The notes under the pieces: model-generated
Seen by the model: only the letters and a program-made list of their open reading frames with translations
Told to the model about the DNA's origin: nothing
The model's database searches: none
Assembly: GCA_932294295.1 (NCBI GenBank)
Contig: OW028576.1
Span: 45,176,247 to 45,240,246, forward strand
DNA: 64,000 bases
DNA from: Alitta virens
Lineage: Eukaryota; Annelida; Polychaeta; Phyllodocida; Nereididae
Reading direction: 5' to 3'
In this document: positions 35,001 to 45,579 of the stretch, in pieces
How positions within the stretch are numbered: the stretch's first letter is position 1
Layout of the letters: each line of letters begins with the position of its first letter
Translations under genes and position numbers: made by a program

Positions 35001-38000
35001 GTTTGCCGTACCACAGACTATAATCCCTAAAATGTTATATAATAAAAGGATTCATAATGACCAAATTCATATTAACTGTTGATATGTCCAACCAACATTA
35101 CCAATTTTTTTACTTTATGTAACACTTATAAATATAATTTAGCAGTGCAATTGTAATATGGCATTCACATTGATCAACATTAAAATTTCAATATTTTTAT
35201 GTTTATTGTGCATAAATACATGTATACATACATAAATGGATCAATGTTAATGCAGCTTCCAATATTCATAGCAGCATTTCACAGTAAGTAATTTTTATGT
35301 CTTTTATAGTCAAACCATCAGGCCAACCGCAGGTAACTGGGAGCAAGAGATATGTAAAAGTCAACTCTACAGTTACATTAATATGTGACACTGCTAGTGT
35401 TAATGGCAGCATCACTTGGTACAAATGGCTTTTTGCAAATGGAAATGAACTTGGAAACACAACTGAAAACACATGGACATATAAAATCAGAAGGTGTGAT
35501 GAGCTTCTGCAATTTGTGTGCATGGCCGGAAATGCTGTGGGCCACACTGCAAACTCATTGCCTTTTGATATTGAAATACAAAGCACAAGTATGTATACTG
35601 CTCGTTTCGTCCATTTTTCATATCTTTCATTACATTCTATTTTCATGTTTTATCAAATGTATTTATATTTTCAGGCCAGCCAACACCTTTTTCTATAATG
35701 CTGGTTATACTGGGCACACTACTTGCATTTAGTCTGCTTGGAAACCTTGCATCTGCTGTGTATCTTTGGATTAGTAGGAAACCCAATAATGGTATGATGC
35801 TAATTAAATGTGTCCATGCAAAATCTGTACGCAACAAGTATTTAATATATTATGATCAGAACTTTCTTTTTTATGCAGCTCTGTCACAGACCCAGAAACT
35901 CCTGAGTGACAAAGTTGTTCATTGCAATGAAAAAGGTCAGTGACATCAACCAATGAAATTGGAAATAGACTATATATAGAACCAAAAAGTACATGTTCTT
36001 TGAAATGTTTCCAAAATTTATCCACATTTCTCAACGTTCAGAATGCCATTTACGTGACATTGTGTCAATATAAAAAAAAACAATATATGCTGCCACCAAA
36101 GCATAAAAAAGACAACATGCAATGTTGTATTGTAAAGTGGTGGCGGTCAATGTACTTGCCGGTGTTAATAATGACCACCAGGGGTGTATCCAAACATTCT
36201 ATTGATGGCCACAACATTGGTGTGGCTTACTGTACAAAGTCAAAATCAAAAAGTCAGAAAATAGTAGTGCATGAAAAAGTAATATAATGATGAATAAATA
36301 GCTGAGAAGTCTGGAACTTTCTGGTCAATTCATTGATGAATAATATTAGACAATTCTATGTTTGGTCATGTATCAGCCCTAAATTCACATTTTGCATAAC
36401 CCAAAAATCTCGCAATTGAGTCAAAAGTTATTTTCTCAAAAGTAATATTCTTCCTCTAAAGTCGTATTTTCCCTAGGGTAATCTCCCTGGTTCCCTGAGT
36501 GAAGAAACACTCAGGTTGGGTCTGGCGAATTCTGTGATCTGATTGGTTGATATCTAGCATAAACAGATTGTGACATCAAATTCCAATTGACAGACCCAAC
36601 CCAGAGGGGGTTGGAACAGATTGGCGACGCCACTGTCACCAGATTGGTCTTCCTTGACGACCCATGTTAATCCAATGGGAACATAAAAAATTCACTGTAA
36701 ATCACAGGAGCAACATATTGCCCTAAAACTCGGTGTACTTGCAGTTTAGACCCCAATCTATCTCCCCAACAAAAAGTGAGTTCAGGCCGTCGGGTTGGTA
36801 ATGTCAGAAGGCTTTCATATTATGACGTCACCGTATGATCAATGGTATTCATTGGCATGCTAGTGTCACTTGATGATGAAATCGCATATTTTATTGCCCG
36901 CCTATGATGAAATGTGTAGACTGAGAATTTCATAATTTATTTAGACTGAGCTCTCTCTTTCTCTCTAGTCAACTACGTGCAATTATGCCCATCACCCGTG
37001 TATTGTAGTCTGGTTTTAGGTTGGATTTGGCTACATGATAGGAAGGGGTTGGGTTCGCTTGACCAGGGATGAGGCCCAGGTAAATCTGTTGACCGCCAGA
37101 AGTCAGGTTGGGTCACCTTGTAGATGTGATAATAAAACAGGAACACTGGAACCAGTTTGAGTCTTTCTTGCTAACTTATCATACAGGATTGACCACTCGC
37201 AGAAGTATCATCTAGTCTATGCTCTCTTCCCCTGCTCTCGGCTCTCTATGTCGGTCTGCATTTATTCTTCTTATTTATATTAATTCTCAAGGCTTTATTC
37301 TATCTGTACTATTTGACATTTTACCAGAGGTCTGCTTTACCCCTGCCAGGGTGACTTGCTCCTAGTGGGGATTTGATTACACTTTCTAGTGAAGGGCATA
37401 GGAACTAAAGGTATGACTTGTGTCGCCCTCTTGTGTATTAGTTTGCATCTTTTATAGATAGGATTTCTAACAGATGTGTATTACAGATCACTATGTTACA
37501 CAGGAAAAATATATCAACTCATATATCCTTGCTTAATTTGTCTATTTTATTGATTAAATGCCTATGTTTAATTTTTCCATTTTAAATATTAGCTGGGTGC
37601 TCCCCTTGTGACAGATAACTGTCACAAAAGGGGCCTCAATCAATTACATTTTTATTCATGTGATTGGTTTAATAAAGTTCTTTGAGTTCTATAGAACTAT
37701 GTCAGATACACGACTGGTGTAACATAAAAGTACCCAGCATTCATCCCAAGCATGTGCAAAGCCTCCCCCTTAATTTCCCCTCTTATTTTGTGTTAAGGGG
37801 GGGGGGGGGGGGAAGGGCCAAACTGTGTAAGACCTGTACCTTAGCCATGATGTCTTTGCCTAAATTAGGTACTTTGCCTCGATAAGAAATAAAATTTTCA
37901 ATGTAATCCACAAAAAGTAACTGAATGAAAAATTCGGAAAATAGAGGCAAAACCATATCATCATGACTGAGTGATGATTGGGATGATTGATCTTGCCTCT

Positions 38001-41000
38001 TTGATGGTCAAAGGGCAAATGATTGTTGGTGACATCATAAATTGGTTCCAACCCACCTCCCTCCCCCGGACCTGACCTGTCTCTTTAATTGAGACAGGAA
38101 CGAGTCAGTAGGTAAATATATGACTTTTGCTAGCAACAGGGTGCAGTGGGCGTGGTCTAGCGCTGTTTTAAAACATAGGGAAATCCTGCCAAAACTGTTT
38201 TTACTTGCGCTTTTGAACAATATTGGTACAGCTATAAATGGCCTACCATTAGAACCGCGATACAAAACCACAACTTACAAACCAAATTGTATGAAGATCC
38301 GACCAGTGGAAGCTGAAAAAATGTTGATTATAATACAAATTCAGGCCTCTCAAAATCTAGGATTTTTAGACGTAGTACAAATCGTCCATAAAACCAATGC
38401 GTCCAAATTGCAACAAGGGACAACAAACTTGAAAGATTTTTTTGAGGAAGAATCAGGGCTTGTTTAATTTCAGTTCTGATATTTGCCACTAAATTTAACA
38501 AAGATGCTATGTTAGTACTGATTAACACATTTAACAGCTTAAAAAATCATTTTCAGGTTATTTAATGGTTGTGTGGTGGTGCCCCTGTCATGTCACTGCA
38601 GCGCCCCCTGGGAATAAATAATCTCTATTTATTTCTTACTAAATTATTATATACATGTAGGGACTAATGGATCGGTCTAGGTGTCTCCTATTAAAACACA
38701 ATTTTTGTGTCAAGACTAACCATTGTTTATGACGTCATCTAAATTGTAACGTCATCAACTGCACTCGATGACCAGCAGACTGATTGAGTGTTGTGTGATT
38801 ATGGTGTTAAATCCATTATAGATACCATAAGGCCTATGGAAAAAAACTAAACATAGAATAAATAAATTATGATATGGTTTGTTTTGCATTAACCCAGGGG
38901 GGGGGGGGGGGTTGGAACAGATTGGCGGCGCCACCATCACCATGTTCGTCGTCTTTGGCAACCCATGTTAATCCAATGGGAACTTTAAAAATTCACCATA
39001 AATCACAGAAGCAACGGATTGGTCTGAAACTAGGTACCGTTGTAGATAAGACCCCAATCTATCTCCCTAATAAAAAGCGCCCAAAAGCGCCCCATGTTTT
39101 CTTGCCGAAAATCGGCGTTATTTAGGCCATTTTGAAGGCATTTTTAGGTAGTCAGTTGGCTATAAATAGTGCTCATTTTGTGACGTCACAAAGCCATAGT
39201 ATTATACGTCAATTGTAATAACAGCCATCAGTCGGTCTTCAGCCGTGATTACATGTGCTCTCATTTATGCCAAGGATTAGATTAAACTTAAACATTTTAA
39301 TAGATAAATAAACTTATCAATATCTGTTGCAGCACTGGTAGGCATATTGACCTAACACAAAATTGTGGTACCTGAGACCTGATGTTGTAGTAAACCCTAA
39401 ATAATAAATAATATTGTGTCCACACTGAGTCAAAGGTATTGATTTCAAAATAATTTAAATTACATGCCTATGGCCTAAAGCCGAAAAATTAATGAAACAC
39501 ATAAAGAATCACATATAAATTATAATCAACAATGAAGAAACTGGATCATGAATCATTGTTGAGGGATAAAGGGAGGATTGAGATGTTGCCTGATTGACAG
39601 TCAATGAGCAACTGATTGTTGGTGACGTCACAAGTTTTTCATGAACAGTGGTGCCAACAATCTGTTCCAACCCCCCCCCCCCCCTGACATTAACCCTTGC
39701 TATCACCCTGCCAGTCTGCATTTTCCCTCAGGCCTAACAGCCCTTGGGAAAATACAGACTGGCCGGGTGATTCCTCGGGTTAATGTAAAACAAACCATAC
39801 AATAATATATAATTATTTGATGATTAGCCATGTATCAGTCCTAAGGTTAATAGCCCAAAAACTCCTTGGGAAATATAGACGATTGATTTTAATTTAGAAT
39901 TAGGTAGATAAAATGTTTCTCACTTAAAAGTCATATATATATGAGACAAACATCATTACACTCAAGTATTCCTCATTTTTGTTGCTTAGAAATTTTACCA
40001 GCATTTTCAATATTTCCCAAAGTAAAAGATGACTTTTGGTAAGCAACCAGAAAGTGGATGTGGCAGAAGCAACATTGCCAGCCAGCAGAAACAAAGGCTC
40101 AATTCCAATATAAACCCATGACATCATATGCTTGGATGAAACTGATGACGTCACAAAACATTACTACTTTATTTTAGATTTTTTTTTTCTTTTCTTGGGG
40201 GCTATTCTTCTGGGTTAGCACCCCCGAAACCTCCACTTAACTATTTGTTGCACTAATTGTGCCACAATTAAAAGCTATAAAAAATATGATCAAAATCACT
40301 CTATATTTTTATTGTAGCAGCTGTATAATTACACTCGAGGTCATCAAATTTGGCCAGGGTCATCGAAATTCGCCACTCTAAGTAAATTATTAAAAACACT
40401 TTTAAGATGCCTGACAAAGTGTTAGAACATTGTCAATGATATGGAAAGTTAGTTTAGTGGTTAAATTATGAAACTGTAAGGCTAATTGTGATTGTCGGGG
40501 GTGGCCAATTTCGATGACCCTAAGTGTACATTGTCCTTATTTATGTTATCTGTGAGGTGGGAAGGGCAAAAATTAAACATAGAATAACAGTAATATCTCA
40601 GGCCTGACTGCCCTCGATAAATATAGGCTGGCAGGGTGAATAGAGTCTAAACAGGTCTATTTGACCATGCAATAATATATAATTATTCATATGTTGCAAA
40701 AGATGATGGAAACCCACCTAATACAGTGGAATCAGCCCCATACGATGAAGTCCGCATATTGCCACCAGTGATGCATTATCTCAAGGGTATGTATATATCT
40801 CAATGCAAGTGATCTAAAGCATATTTGCATTTTTAATTGATGGATTAGTTTATCACCAGCCAGTGCAGGGCAATCCAGGGTTCTGCTCCTAATAGACTCG
40901 TGAGCAAATTCCTAAACAAATTCTGTAATTGCAGATGAAAATGATGGCTATGTGGGTCCTGCACCTAGGAATTATGTCAACATCTCTCAGAAAAGGAAAG

Positions 41001-41362
41001 CTGCTAAGCTGTATGAGAACAACCCTGCTGCCATGCCACCTCCTGTTTATGAAGAGCCTGACCGTAAGAATAGAAGCTTTATATTTTATCAAAAGATCAG
41101 ATTGAACATTTTGTTGTCTCATCAAAGCCTGCCATTTGTAACAGTTGTTACTAAAGACAAAGGTAATGAAGATATGGTGAGTCCATATTTTCATTCTCAC
41201 ATGGATGAATAAAACACCAATTACACAGTCTGGATGCTTTAAATTACTTTGAATGAACTTCTTAAGAATGGTTATTTCTATGATTACATTAATTTCTATT
41301 AAATTTATTTCTTCTTAAATATTTCAGTTAGGGAGATGCCCACTTATCTGGAACTCCACTGA
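25940..41362 (+). CDS. Three-Ig-domain transmembrane receptor with tyrosine-rich tail, paralog 2 (complete)
   Basis: Nine exons: 25940-26009, 33249-33587, 34533-34856, 35310-35588, 35675-35791, 35879-35935, 40703-40786, 40935-41063 and 41328-41362. Every border is AG/GT, every intron is phase 1, and the sum is 1434 nt (477 residues plus TGA). Order: signal peptide; V-like Ig (LTCPGF, FTWFKAS, DDHVYTCEF); second Ig (VTFKCSV, FWKF, LKCYYV); third Ig (TLICDT, ITWYKW, FVCMAG) with sequons NST, NGS, NTT; one membrane span; tail with YDEV, YVGP, YVNI, YENN, YEEP and YLEL. A type I plasma-membrane receptor for recognition or adhesion, signalling through phosphotyrosine adaptors, is inferred. The family cannot be named with certainty; nectin/CAR-like or immune-type receptors are candidates. 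AATAAA follows at 41547. Confidence 0.82.
26385..26545 (+). repeat. Degenerate minisatellite (GTAGCAGTT / GTACGCACTTTG), unit B
   Basis: Counterpart of 13565-13795 in unit A. Here the units gtagaagttt and gcactttgtac dominate. Confidence 0.6.
27306..27445 (+). repeat. 12-bp tandem repeat TTGCTGCAACAT
   Basis: About nine copies of ttgctgcaacat shading into ctgctgcaacac, then gctgctgacaat units. The open frames on both strands here, rich in Q, C and A, are produced by this array and are not genes. Confidence 0.92.
27763..29775 (+). repeat. Unit B-specific block bounded by 28-bp direct repeats
   Basis: TTTAAAGAGAGCTTTTCTTG occurs near 27770 and again near 29750, bounding about 2 kb that has no counterpart in unit A (A continues directly from about 17990 to TTGACAGTCGTACTATTTTG). 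The block has no recognised coding sequence; the repeats suggest unequal recombination or an unidentified insertion. Confidence 0.6.
31509..31710 (-). mobile_element. tRNA-derived SINE in the V pseudo-exon
   Basis: Target duplication GACTTGTCAG at 31499-31508 and 31711-31720. On the - strand the element begins after a G-run with TCTAGCTCAGAGGTAGCGCG (pol III box A) and GGGTTCAGTTCCC (box B), then a shared body ending in GTGGTGGTGG. The SINE at 48439-48621 is the same family. Confidence 0.92.
31731..32459 (+). mobile_element. Solo LTR (729 bp) in the V pseudo-exon
   Basis: Starts TGTCATG and ends ACACAACA, with the 4-bp duplication CTAC at 31727-31730 and 32460-32463 in the middle of an exon sequence whose intact form is known from 33450 onward. 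No internal coding region. It is AT-rich. The family (Gypsy is plausible from the 4-bp duplication) is not determined. Confidence 0.75.
32601..33248. other. Intron between the pseudo-V and the intact V exon
   Basis: The first 500 bp resemble the intron after the intact V exon (TCTCTTGCTTTCTCTTTTTC; TGTAGTTCCTTAA...). This suggests that a V exon with its downstream intron was once duplicated in tandem. No gene is seen. Confidence 0.5.
33249..33587 (+). CDS. Exon 2 of paralog 2: V-like Ig domain
   Basis: 339 nt, phase 1 on both sides (acceptor TTTTCTAG, donor GTAAGT). It encodes 113 residues with the conserved cysteines in ILTCPGF and VYTCEF, tryptophan in GFTWFKAS, and the D-x-x-x-Y-x-C motif SDDHVYTC. 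The strands GRATIDGTTGALEI and TQLVITG fit the E-F and G strands of a V-type fold. It is the intact relative of the two pseudo-exons upstream. Confidence 0.85.
33588..34532. other. Intron 2 of paralog 2
   Basis: AT-rich, no recognisable feature other than the similarity to 32600-33000 in its first part. Confidence 0.5.
34533..34856 (+). CDS. Exon 3 of paralog 2: second Ig domain
   Basis: 324 nt, phase 1 both sides (acceptor CTTGCAG, donor GTAAGT). Encodes 108 residues. Visible are GTSVTFKCSVSRVRPPPKEM, FWKF, KLTASVSVGYTM and RKLKCYYVTAAGN, the pattern of a C2/I-type Ig domain. One sequon, NET, is present. Confidence 0.84.
35310..35588 (+). CDS. Exon 4 of paralog 2: third Ig domain
   Basis: 279 nt, phase 1 both sides. 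Opens with KPSGQPQ and carries SVNGSITWYKWLFANG, like the paralog 1 exon. An extra cysteine (IRRCDEL) precedes the canonical FVCMAG and is not in paralog 1. It might form an unusual disulphide or an intermolecular bond. Confidence 0.85.
35675..35791 (+). CDS. Exon 5 of paralog 2: transmembrane segment
   Basis: 117 nt, phase 1 both sides. Encodes SIMLVILGTLLAFSLLGNLA as the core of one hydrophobic span, then WISRKPNN. It differs from the paralog 1 span apart from LL and the NN ending. Confidence 0.82.
35879..35935 (+). CDS. Exon 6 of paralog 2: juxtamembrane cytoplasmic segment
   Basis: 57 nt between TATGCAG and GTCAGT, phase 1 both sides, 19 residues (ALSQTQKLLSDKV...). It aligns with 1843-1908 at ALSQT / APSQT only. 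Because it is symmetric it could be skipped without a frame change. Confidence 0.7.
35936..40702. other. Large intron 6 of paralog 2 with nested repeats
   Basis: Holds no supported gene. The 36.36-36.80 kb and 38.87-39.10 kb stretches share GGTTGGAACAGATTGGCG and CCATGTTAATCCAATGGGAA. 38.0-38.1 kb and 39.6-39.7 kb carry reverse-oriented relatives. Long G or C runs lie at 37798-37812, 38898-38911 and 39670-39683. A hairpin, CCCCTTGTGACAG with CTGTCACAAAAGGGG, lies at 37602-37633. These are probably copies of one fold-back transposon family. Confidence 0.6.
38873..39799 (+). mobile_element. Fold-back element with long inverted ends
   Basis: The left end TATGGTTTGTTTTGCATTAA followed by a G-run and GGTTGGAACAGATTG is matched by the reverse complement of the right end (CAATCTGTTCCAACC, C-run, and TTAATGTAAAACAAACCATA ending at 39799). 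About 930 bp, no coding frame. Confidence 0.65.
40703..40786 (+). CDS. Exon 7 of paralog 2: tail with APYDEV
   Basis: 84 nt, phase 1 both sides. [18 protein letters not shown] is unchanged from paralog 1. Differences lie only in the first ten residues (DDGNPPNTVE against [10 protein letters not shown]). Confidence 0.82.
40935..41063 (+). CDS. Exon 8 of paralog 2: main tyrosine-rich tail
   Basis: 129 nt, phase 1 both sides. Motifs GYVGP, NYVNI, LYENN and VYEEP plus the PPP run. YVNI and YENN have the asparagine at +2 favoured by Grb2-type SH2 domains; phosphorylation is inferred. Confidence 0.84.
41328..41362 (+). CDS. Exon 9 of paralog 2: C-terminus
   Basis: Reads [10 protein letters not shown] and TGA. 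It closes the reading frame exactly after eight symmetric phase 1 junctions. Confidence 0.8.
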
Positions 41363-43365
41363 ATGCAACAAAGTGTCATTACCACATTTATGAATTGTAA
41401 TGAGAGAATATCAGAACTGGCCTCATACTTTTACTTATACTTAAACTTTTGGAGCAAGTATATCATTGTGTAAAGAAGATATAAGATACATCTGTATCTT
41501 AATGTATTTGCATGCGGTTATATGATATTTCCCTTGTCTTATTATGAATAAAACAAGAACTATCGACAAACTTTTTGTATTCTTACATTTTTTTGACTTG
41601 AACAAAACTTTTTCCCACTTGAAGGGGCAAAGGTTTATCATATACAGGTAGAACAAAATTTGTCAAAAGTAAATCCCTTTTTTCTTTGAGGATTTGTGTG
41701 TGTGTAGGGAACTCACATACAGGGGCAAGATAATAGGAAGATATTTTCCAAGAGGAATTAAGGCTATCTAGTCCTTACTGTAAATCATTTCCCTGTAGTT
41801 TTTATGGTATCATGACGGCATATTTTTCAGAATATCTCGCTGCAAAAGTTATTTATTCAAGTTGCTCTACCATAAAAAAGAAAGACATATGGATGTTTGC
41901 CGTCAAATAAAGATTGCCAATTTCTGTGCCTCAGCTGAAATTTTCCTGGTTCCATGCAATATTTATTTTTATGGTAGTGTGCTTTATACCAAATTTACAA
42001 TATTTTACTTAAAAAAATATGATAAAATCGCAAGAAAGTTACAGAAACTTGTAACAGTGTGGATTGGAAAATTCCAAACATTATTGATGAATCAGACTCA
42101 ATATGAAGACTTTCTACTTCTAATATCTTTAGAAAGGCAATTCCATACAAAATTTACTTTCTGTCTAACTTTTTATTGAGTAATATTAGTTTTTTTTTCC
42201 TACAGGTTTACACAAGATAGATGTTAGAGAAAATTGATTGACCCTTTTCAGATGTTGTTTGGATTGACTATCCCGTGAACACACTATGTTTTGCATCGTT
42301 ATTGGGATGTTATTCACAAAGTCATTGCAACATTGCAACAGCATTATTATAACATAAACTTTAAAAAAACACAATGAGAATATTAGTTTTACTGCGCTAA
42401 AAAAAAATTAGTTCTTACAGGAAATGTCAGCATGCATCTGAAGTTTGGACCAGTACACTATCATAAAAATCACCAGAATAGTGCTTAGAAGCAGTGCAAA
42501 GATTCTGCTGGATCCTATCCAAATATCAGTGGGGTAAAGACATTACATGATAAACCAACTAAAATGACCCCTTTTAAGTATCAGATTACCTCCAACCACC
42601 TATCCATATTCACAATATCCACTACTGGCAAACACAAAGCAAGTTTGAAATGAAACTAAATTTCGTATTAAAATTATTTTTTTATAATCACATCTCATTG
42701 CATAGGTAATTTTCATGGACATTTTTTACAGATTAAAGAAGTTATAAAAAGTTTTTAAAAAGTAAGTAACTTTGTTTCTGATATATTTTCAATATTGCTT
42801 CTGACATAAAAACGTATTATCAATATTATAAACACAATGAAACTTCTTTATAACAATATACAAATGTATAGAATGACTATTTCCCTATCCCTCAGTTAGT
42901 CAGCTTTATATGATGAGAAGGTCATTCTAAGTCAATATTACTTTTTATTTACTTTCTATAAATTAGCAATGTTGACAAAACAAAAACATGGAACTTCAGA
43001 TAAAATGAGAGCTAAGGGGCCAATCAGCTATTCTGCTTAGTGCACTTGTCTTATCAATATGATCATCCAATATTTTTGATAAATTATGGGTAATTCAAAC
43101 AGATACCTAGTTTCATCTGCAAAATATCCTACTTTTAATTTTATTTTTAATAAAAAAGGCACCCTTAATACATCATATCTGTTTTTGGAGCATGAATATG
43201 GAAGTTAATGGTTCATTGCAGTTAAGAATTCATTTCTCTGATGACCCCACATGACAAAAGACACACACAAAATGGTATTTACAATATTTATATTCTCAAT
43301 ATATATACAGTCCTGTTACACACATATACACAACCAGTCTATATACATATCCAATGATGGTTAGG
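41363..43365. other. 3' UTR and flank of paralog 2
   Basis: AATAAA at 41547-41552. Similar to the paralog 1 flank until about 42440. Beyond that no feature is seen. Confidence 0.55.
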
Positions 43366-43515
43366 ATGACTTGGTTGGAATGATTTGGTTGGGAAGACTT
43401 GGTTGGGATGACTTGGTTAGGATGACTTGGTTGGAATGACTTGGTTTGAATGACTTGGTTGGTATGACTTGGTTGGGATGACTTGGTTAGGATGACTTGG
43501 TTAGGATGACTTGAT
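43366..43515 (+). repeat. 14-bp minisatellite GGATGACTTGGTTG
   Basis: About ten to eleven units with single-base variants (ggaatgacttggtt, gggaagacttggtt). It ends in a GATGAAGATGGTGATGA run. Confidence 0.92.
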
Positions 43516-45544
43516 GAAGATGGTGATGAAGTGACATGTACAGTGATGATGGTGATGACCGACCGTGAGTGAGGTTAGCCTACATCTGCATCAAGACTGT
43601 TGGAGATGCTCCTGTGAGATGTGGCAGATTTTCTACACACTACGGAGTCACACCATGCGTTAAGCCCACACTGGATGATTGGATGATGTCACAAGAAGGC
43701 TGTAATTCACAAAAGTCCTAATATATTTGGCACATTCCCATCAATACCAATAAACCATTATTACAGGTGCTTTGTGTCATTAGGCAACCATATCTGGCAT
43801 ACTAATATTTTTTCCAAAATCAACTATACTCTATTATACATCTCCACTAGATTTCCTTCCCTGGCACTGGCCATCATCATTAGAAACTGCTACACCCCAC
43901 TAGGTGACCTTCATTGAGAAATAGGTTGAATATTTGGGAAAAAGTACCACATAGTTTAATTCCAGAAAAACTGTCTGTATTCACTTTACAAAAGACAGAT
44001 TTGGAGGAGCTCCAAAAAGCTTCAAAACCGCTGAACGACCTTTATGTGCCAGAGTTCTCAATACCCAGTACTGCAGTTTTTATGGATACGAAGCCTGGGC
44101 ATTAAAGGATAGATCAGTGAAAACTTTATTTTTGACATAGAGAAACGCACATAAGCTCTGGCGTCTGCCATGTAATGCTTGTTCAGCAATACTTCCTTTA
44201 TAAATGAACAGTGCCAGTGCAGAGGATAATATATATAAGTGATAAGATGTACATGACTATGCGAAAGAGCAACAATGACAAAGTAAACTTTTTAACTCAA
44301 CTGAGTATTAACAATAATGGTTTTATAGGACAGAAACATACACTTTTTGTCTGATTACTCCATTCCTGATAATACAGAAACTGATATTACCAGAGCTAGC
44401 ATGATCGGATAACTTGTGTGGTGTAAAAAAGGAACTTTTTCAGTCAAACTCTTCTCTAATGAAGAGATTTAAGACTTTATTAATTTAACTTCAACATTTC
44501 AATTATAATTTATGGTAATATTTTTCACATTGTACTAAGAGTATGCTGATAAATAATATATATATAGGCACTGGCCACAGCATATATACAACTTCACATA
44601 CTAGGCAACTTCAATTACATATAGAAATACATACTGAACAAGCCTCATAATTGAGCACAGGTCATGAAATCATCAATAAACACAACCATGTGGCTTTCTG
44701 CCACAATTTAAATCAAGAGTGAAGAACTATCCCATAATTCCATCACTCATAAGGTATTACTGTACAAGAAATATATCAGTAGCCTTGTCTTAATATTACT
44801 AACCAATTGAACAGACAATGGATGCTTCAGAAATAAGACCACCGTTACTTGTAGTATGTATGTATGGACCAACACGTAAATGGCAAATAACATTTGAATC
44901 ACTAAGTGATAGCTTATAGAGCAAAGCTTAATTATATTGGGCTATGATAACATATAAGAAATAAAGTATGTACAGAGCTTGTGCTCTCCTTGGGTGAATA
45001 ATGAAACAGTAGAGAACAAAGCTAGTGTCTCTATCAATCTACATTTGATGAGTGTGAATGAATTACAGGAAAATGGGGCAACCTTTCTTAAAAACTCAAT
45101 AAACAAAACCACAAGGCCTTGGTCTAGGCTAAGAGACACTTAAGTTTCAATTATAAATAATGAAATGATAATGGAGATATAATGAGAAGTTTACACAACC
45201 ACCATGGATGAATTAAAAAAGAAACATGAAAAAATAAACAATTTAAACTTTAATAACATAAACTGGATTCCATAACAAATGCCTACCAAGGTTATTCAAG
45301 ACACAAACAGGTAATTTTATTACCCTCACTAACCTACTATTTTATGAATATATTCTTCCTGGAAATTTCCCCGTACTTCAGAAAATGAAACATTTCATTC
45401 TGTGGTGACTTCAATGCAGGTTAGTCAGATACAATGGTAATCTATTAATGTATCTGTTTATGCTTTGTTACATGTGCAAAGCTGTTTGATCTCAGAAATT
45501 CTCAGAGAACTGTTAAAACACATCTATTTGTAGCCCTTACATGG

Positions 45545-45579
<35 letters not shown>

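Noticed and set aside
40703..40786. Canonical ITIM at APYDEV
   Set aside because: The residue two before tyrosine is alanine, not I/V/L/S; listed only as an SH2-ligand-like site.
43914..44105. 63-codon frame with a plausible amino-acid mix
   Set aside because: No motif, no splice or promoter context and no second copy in the window; treated as chance.
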